Part shown: one piece after another, positions 61,425 through 64,000 of the stretch
Position numbering within the stretch: the first letter of the stretch is position 1
Layout: the number at the start of each line of letters is the position of its first letter
Assembly: GCF_014236655.1 (NCBI RefSeq)
Contig: NZ_JACMYG010000025.1
Coordinates: forward strand, 24,319 to 88,318
Reading direction: 5' to 3'
Origin: Pseudomonas kielensis
GTDB lineage: Bacteria; Pseudomonadota; Gammaproteobacteria; Pseudomonadales; Pseudomonadaceae
Length of the DNA stretch: 64,000 nucleotides
Position numbers and translations under genes: made by a program
Notes under the pieces: generated by a model
Database searches by the model: none
What the model saw: only the letters and a program-made list of their open reading frames with translations
What the model was told of the DNA's origin: nothing

Positions 61425-63791
61425 ATGCCCCGCCAAAGCGACCTGCGCTTCACCTTCGAGCCCCTGCAAGGCGATGCCTTCGACGTGGTCTCGTTCACGC
61501 TCGAAGAAGGCCTGTCCCAGCCCTTCAAGCTGGAGCTGGAGCTGGCCAGCCACGACCCGGCCATCGACTTCAACCGGGTCCTCGACCTGTCCGCGCTGTT
61601 CACCCTCTGGCGCGGCGCCACCCCGGTGCGCCATGTCCACGGCCTGGTCAGCCTGTTCCGCCAGGGTGACACCGGCTTTCGGCGCACCCGCTACAGTGCC
61701 GTGGTCGAGCCGACCCTGGCGCGTGCCGGCCTGCGCTCCAACTGGCGGATTTTCCAGGGCCAGACCGTGCCCCAGATCATCCAGACAGTGCTCGCCGGGC
61801 AGTCCCTGAACGATCTGCAGAGCACCCTCTGCTTCGAACACCAACCCCGCGAATACTGCGTCCAGGCCGGCGAAACCGACCTCGACTTCATCAGCCGCCT
61901 GGCCGCCGAAGAAGGCCTGCTCTACCGCTTCGAACATCGCACCGACGGCCACACCCTGCTGCTGACCGACCGCGTCGGCGGCCTGGGCACCATCGGCACC
62001 CATCAACACTGCCCGGTGATCTACCAGCCCATGGCCGGCGGCGATTCCCCGGAACCGGCCCTGCAGCGCTTCCACTACACCGAGCAGGTGCGCACCGCCC
62101 GCCAGGTCCAGCGCGACTACACCTTCACCCACCCGCGCTATGCCCAACAGCACAGCGCCGACGGCGGCCTGGCCCTGAAAAACCAGCACAAGGACTACGA
62201 ACGCTACGACTACCCCGGCCGCTACAAACGCGACATCGCCGGCCAACCCTTCACCAAGACCCGCCTGGCGGCCCTGCGCAGCGACGCGCAGATGGCCCAC
62301 CTCGAAGGCGACGACGCGCGCCTGCAACCCGGCCTGGCCTTCGACCTCAGCGAGCACCCGCGCGAAGACTTCAACGACCGCTGGCGCAGCATCGCCCTCA
62401 CGCACACCGGCCGCCAGCACAGCAGCCTGGAAGAAGAAGCCTTCGCCAGCGACAGCGGCACCTTCTACGCCATGCAAGCCAGCGCCATCCGCTGGAACGC
62501 CGAATGGAAAGCCCCGCTGCGGGCCAAACCCTGCATCGACGGCCCGCAAATCGCCACCGTGGTCGGCCCGCCGGGCGAGGAGATCTACTGCGACAAATGG
62601 GGCCGGGTCAAAGTCAGCTTCCCCTGGGACCGCGACAGCCAGCACAACGACCACAGCTCCTGCTGGATCCGCGTCGCCCAAGGCTGGGCCGGCGCCACCT
62701 GGGGCGCAATGGCCATCCCGCGCATCGGCCAGGAGCTGATCATCAGCTACCTGGACGGCGACCCCGACCAACCCATCGCCACCGGCCGCGCCTACCGCGA
62801 AACCAACCTGCCGCCCTATGAGCTGCCAAAACACAAGACGCGCATGACCATCAAGAGCCGAAGCCACAAGGGCCGGGGGTTCAATGAACTGCGGTTTGAG
62901 GATGAGCTGGGGCAGGAAGAGGTTTACGTGCATGCCGAACGGGATAAGAACGTTCATATCAAGCGCAACAACACCCTGTTCGTTGGCAATGATCGCAGCA
63001 AGCAGGTCGAGCACGATGAGCAGATCGAGATTGGCCATGACCGTAGTGAGCGCGTAGGCAACGATGAGCGCACTGCCATCGCCCAGGATCAACAGCTCGA
63101 CGTAGGCCGCGACCGTAGACAAACAGTAGGCCGCGATCATCAGATCAGTATCGGTGGCAATCGTATCGAGGACGTGGCCAACCATCGATACGACAAAGTC
63201 GCCGCTGACCATCACCTCGAAACGGGCGGCGATCTGCACCACTCGGTGAGGAACCACTATCGCCTGTCCGCTCAACAGACCATCGCGCAAAAAACCACGT
63301 CATTCGAGGTGGCGGCGGGCGAACGTTTGGTTCTGAAAGCCCCCGGAGGCACCCTCACGATCGATGGCAGTGGCATTACCCTTGATGGACTGACCATCAA
63401 CATCAAAGGGACGGTGAACGCTGAGACAGTCGGCACGGGCAATTCCTTTGCGAGCCAGCTGTCATCCCCTGCACCTCCCGGAGCCTTTCTGGGCCGCTAT
63501 ACGCTGCGCAAAAATGATCAGCGGGTGTTCGCCGGTTACCGTTATCGCGTCACCGATGGCAATGCGGTGCTTGCCCAGGGCCTGACAAATTCCTCGGGGG
63601 AAACGGACTGGGCCACTACCCAGGCCAGTCAGTCTGTGCAGGCCCACAAGGCAATCATGCGTGACGACCAGCACATCACAGAAGACTGGCAGCCCCGTAT
63701 CTCGTTCATCGACAGTCCAGCCCTGACGGTCGATGCCAGTGATCTTTTTCCGGATGCCTTTCTCGACCACCACACTCCGGAGCTTGACTGA
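61425..63791 (+). CDS. vgrG: Type VI secretion tip protein VgrG with transthyretin-like C-terminal extension
   Basis: Spike tip of the type VI secretion system that punctures target cells. 788 residues: gp27-like and gp5 OB-fold domains (about 1-480, with GWAGATWGAMAIPRIGQELIISYLDGDPDQP), then a beta-helix of short repeats (GNDRSKQVEHDEQIEIGHD and following), and an unusual C-terminal 109-residue tail (680-788; GYRYRVTDGNAVLAQGLTNS) of transthyretin/carboxypeptidase-regulatory type, the kind used to carry effectors. AGGAG precedes the ATG at 61425. The stop overlaps the next start by one base. Base composition drops from about residue 480 on, which suggests a recombinant 3' end. Confidence 0.93.
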   Translation: MPRQSDLRFTFEPLQGDAFDVVSFTLEEGLSQPFKLELELASHDPAIDFNRVLDLSALFTLWRGATPVRHVHGLVSLFRQGDTGFRRTRYSAVVEPTLARAGLRSNWRIFQGQTVPQIIQTVLAGQSLNDLQSTLCFEHQPREYCVQAGETDLDFISRLAAEEGLLYRFEHRTDGHTLLLTDRVGGLGTIGTHQHCPVIYQPMAGGDSPEPALQRFHYTEQVRTARQVQRDYTFTHPRYAQQHSADGGLALKNQHKDYERYDYPGRYKRDIAGQPFTKTRLAALRSDAQMAHLEGDDARLQPGLAFDLSEHPREDFNDRWRSIALTHTGRQHSSLEEEAFASDSGTFYAMQASAIRWNAEWKAPLRAKPCIDGPQIATVVGPPGEEIYCDKWGRVKVSFPWDRDSQHNDHSSCWIRVAQGWAGATWGAMAIPRIGQELIISYLDGDPDQPIATGRAYRETNLPPYELPKHKTRMTIKSRSHKGRGFNELRFEDELGQEEVYVHAERDKNVHIKRNNTLFVGNDRSKQVEHDEQIEIGHDRSERVGNDERTAIAQDQQLDVGRDRRQTVGRDHQISIGGNRIEDVANHRYDKVAADHHLETGGDLHHSVRNHYRLSAQQTIAQKTTSFEVAAGERLVLKAPGGTLTIDGSGITLDGLTINIKGTVNAETVGTGNSFASQLSSPAPPGAFLGRYTLRKNDQRVFAGYRYRVTDGNAVLAQGLTNSSGETDWATTQASQSVQAHKAIMRDDQHITEDWQPRISFIDSPALTVDASDLFPDAFLDHHTPELD

Positions 63792-64000
63792 TGCCGCTGC
63801 CTGCCATTGCCCGGGTCATCGACGCCGCCTATCGCGCCTATCGTGCCAATCAAGCGATCGAAAATACCAGGACGGCTGCCGAACTGGCTCAACTCGCCAG
63901 CGAGATAGCCGAGCGCAAGGCCAACATCAAGCGTGTGCTTCACACCACCATAGAAACCATGGCGCGGGAAATCGAGGTCAAGAGTTCGACCTTTGCCGTC
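63791..64000 (+). CDS. Unknown gene fused to vgrG by overlap, candidate T6SS effector (3' end outside window)
   Basis: 70 codons visible, no stop before the window edge. It starts with the TGATG overlap directly at the vgrG stop. The visible part begins MPLPAIARVIDAAYRAYRAN and is predicted to be mostly amphipathic helix with alternating charge, without signal peptide. I do not recognise it. Genes directly after vgrG usually encode a cargo effector or its adaptor, so that is the best guess. Confidence 0.55.
   Translation, partial: MPLPAIARVIDAAYRAYRANQAIENTRTAAELAQLASEIAERKANIKRVLHTTIETMAREIEVKSSTFAV

Noticed and set aside
61413..63290. 625-codon minus-strand frame
   Set aside because: Antisense of vgrG; composition is Val/Gly/Ala-rich as in other shadow frames here.

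Overview
The window is about 64 kb of high-GC Gammaproteobacterial chromosome. It fits a Pseudomonas of the fluorescens group. Supporting evidence is the gene content (algU-mucA-mucB-mucD without mucC, the fadD2/fadD1-hydrolase-phaJ1 block, gntR/gntK/gntP with Pseudomonas-type GntR operators, a BdlA-like sensor, two PACE transporters), strong C/G-ending codon use, a P. fluorescens-type REP element and a VgrG at the right end. No tRNA, rRNA, CRISPR array, insertion sequence or prophage was recognised.

Layout. Positions 1-16,200 hold core genes: an RstA/RstB-like two-component pair, class Ia ribonucleotide reductase nrdA with a NrdR box pair and a perfect DnaA box, the envelope-stress sigma operon algU-mucA-mucB-mucD with its own AlgU promoter, nadB, sdhE-ygfX, ygfZ, an HDOD protein, and then nrdB. 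The two reductase subunits lie 9.3 kb apart, with the algU-nadB block between them. Positions 16,200-24,000 are accessory and regulatory: an unknown protein with a Cys/His cluster, a small HTH gene behind a LexA-type SOS box, a metallo-beta-lactamase-fold hydrolase facing a TetR regulator across a palindromic operator, a MASE2-GGDEF diguanylate cyclase, DUF1003 and DUF2025 proteins, and a CTP-synthase-like amidotransferase coupled to a small monooxygenase.

Positions 24,000-31,500 carry a secreted GlpQ phosphodiesterase with an AraC regulator, a membrane di-iron hydroxylase, a PepSY protein, a GAF histidine kinase, a chemoreceptor and a CorA-type transporter. Positions 31,500-38,300 form a 5-oxoproline utilisation operon (pxpA-accB-accC-pxpB-pxpC-NCS1 permease) with a divergent LysR regulator. 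Positions 38,300-42,450 carry a PACE efflux gene with its LysR regulator and an ECF42-type sigma factor operon with a matching promoter motif. Positions 42,500-46,200 hold acetyltransferases, a GyrI-like protein, a LysE exporter and the alanine aminotransferase alaC. Positions 46,200-49,500 are the gluconate module gntR/gntK/gntP with three copies of one operator. A second LysR/PACE pair and a BdlA-like PAS-PAS-MCP protein follow.

Positions 52,600-61,300 are housekeeping and fatty-acid functions: peptide deformylase, a BrkB-type membrane protein, a CsbD protein, fadD1, fadD2, an alpha/beta hydrolase and the PhaJ1-type enoyl-CoA hydratase. The window ends in a type VI secretion vgrG with a C-terminal transthyretin-like extension, fused by a one-base stop/start overlap to an unknown gene cut off by the window edge. 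That last gene, a candidate type VI cargo, is the most likely place for something undescribed. Most of the rest is recognisable, but several regulatory sites and family-level oddities deserve a check.
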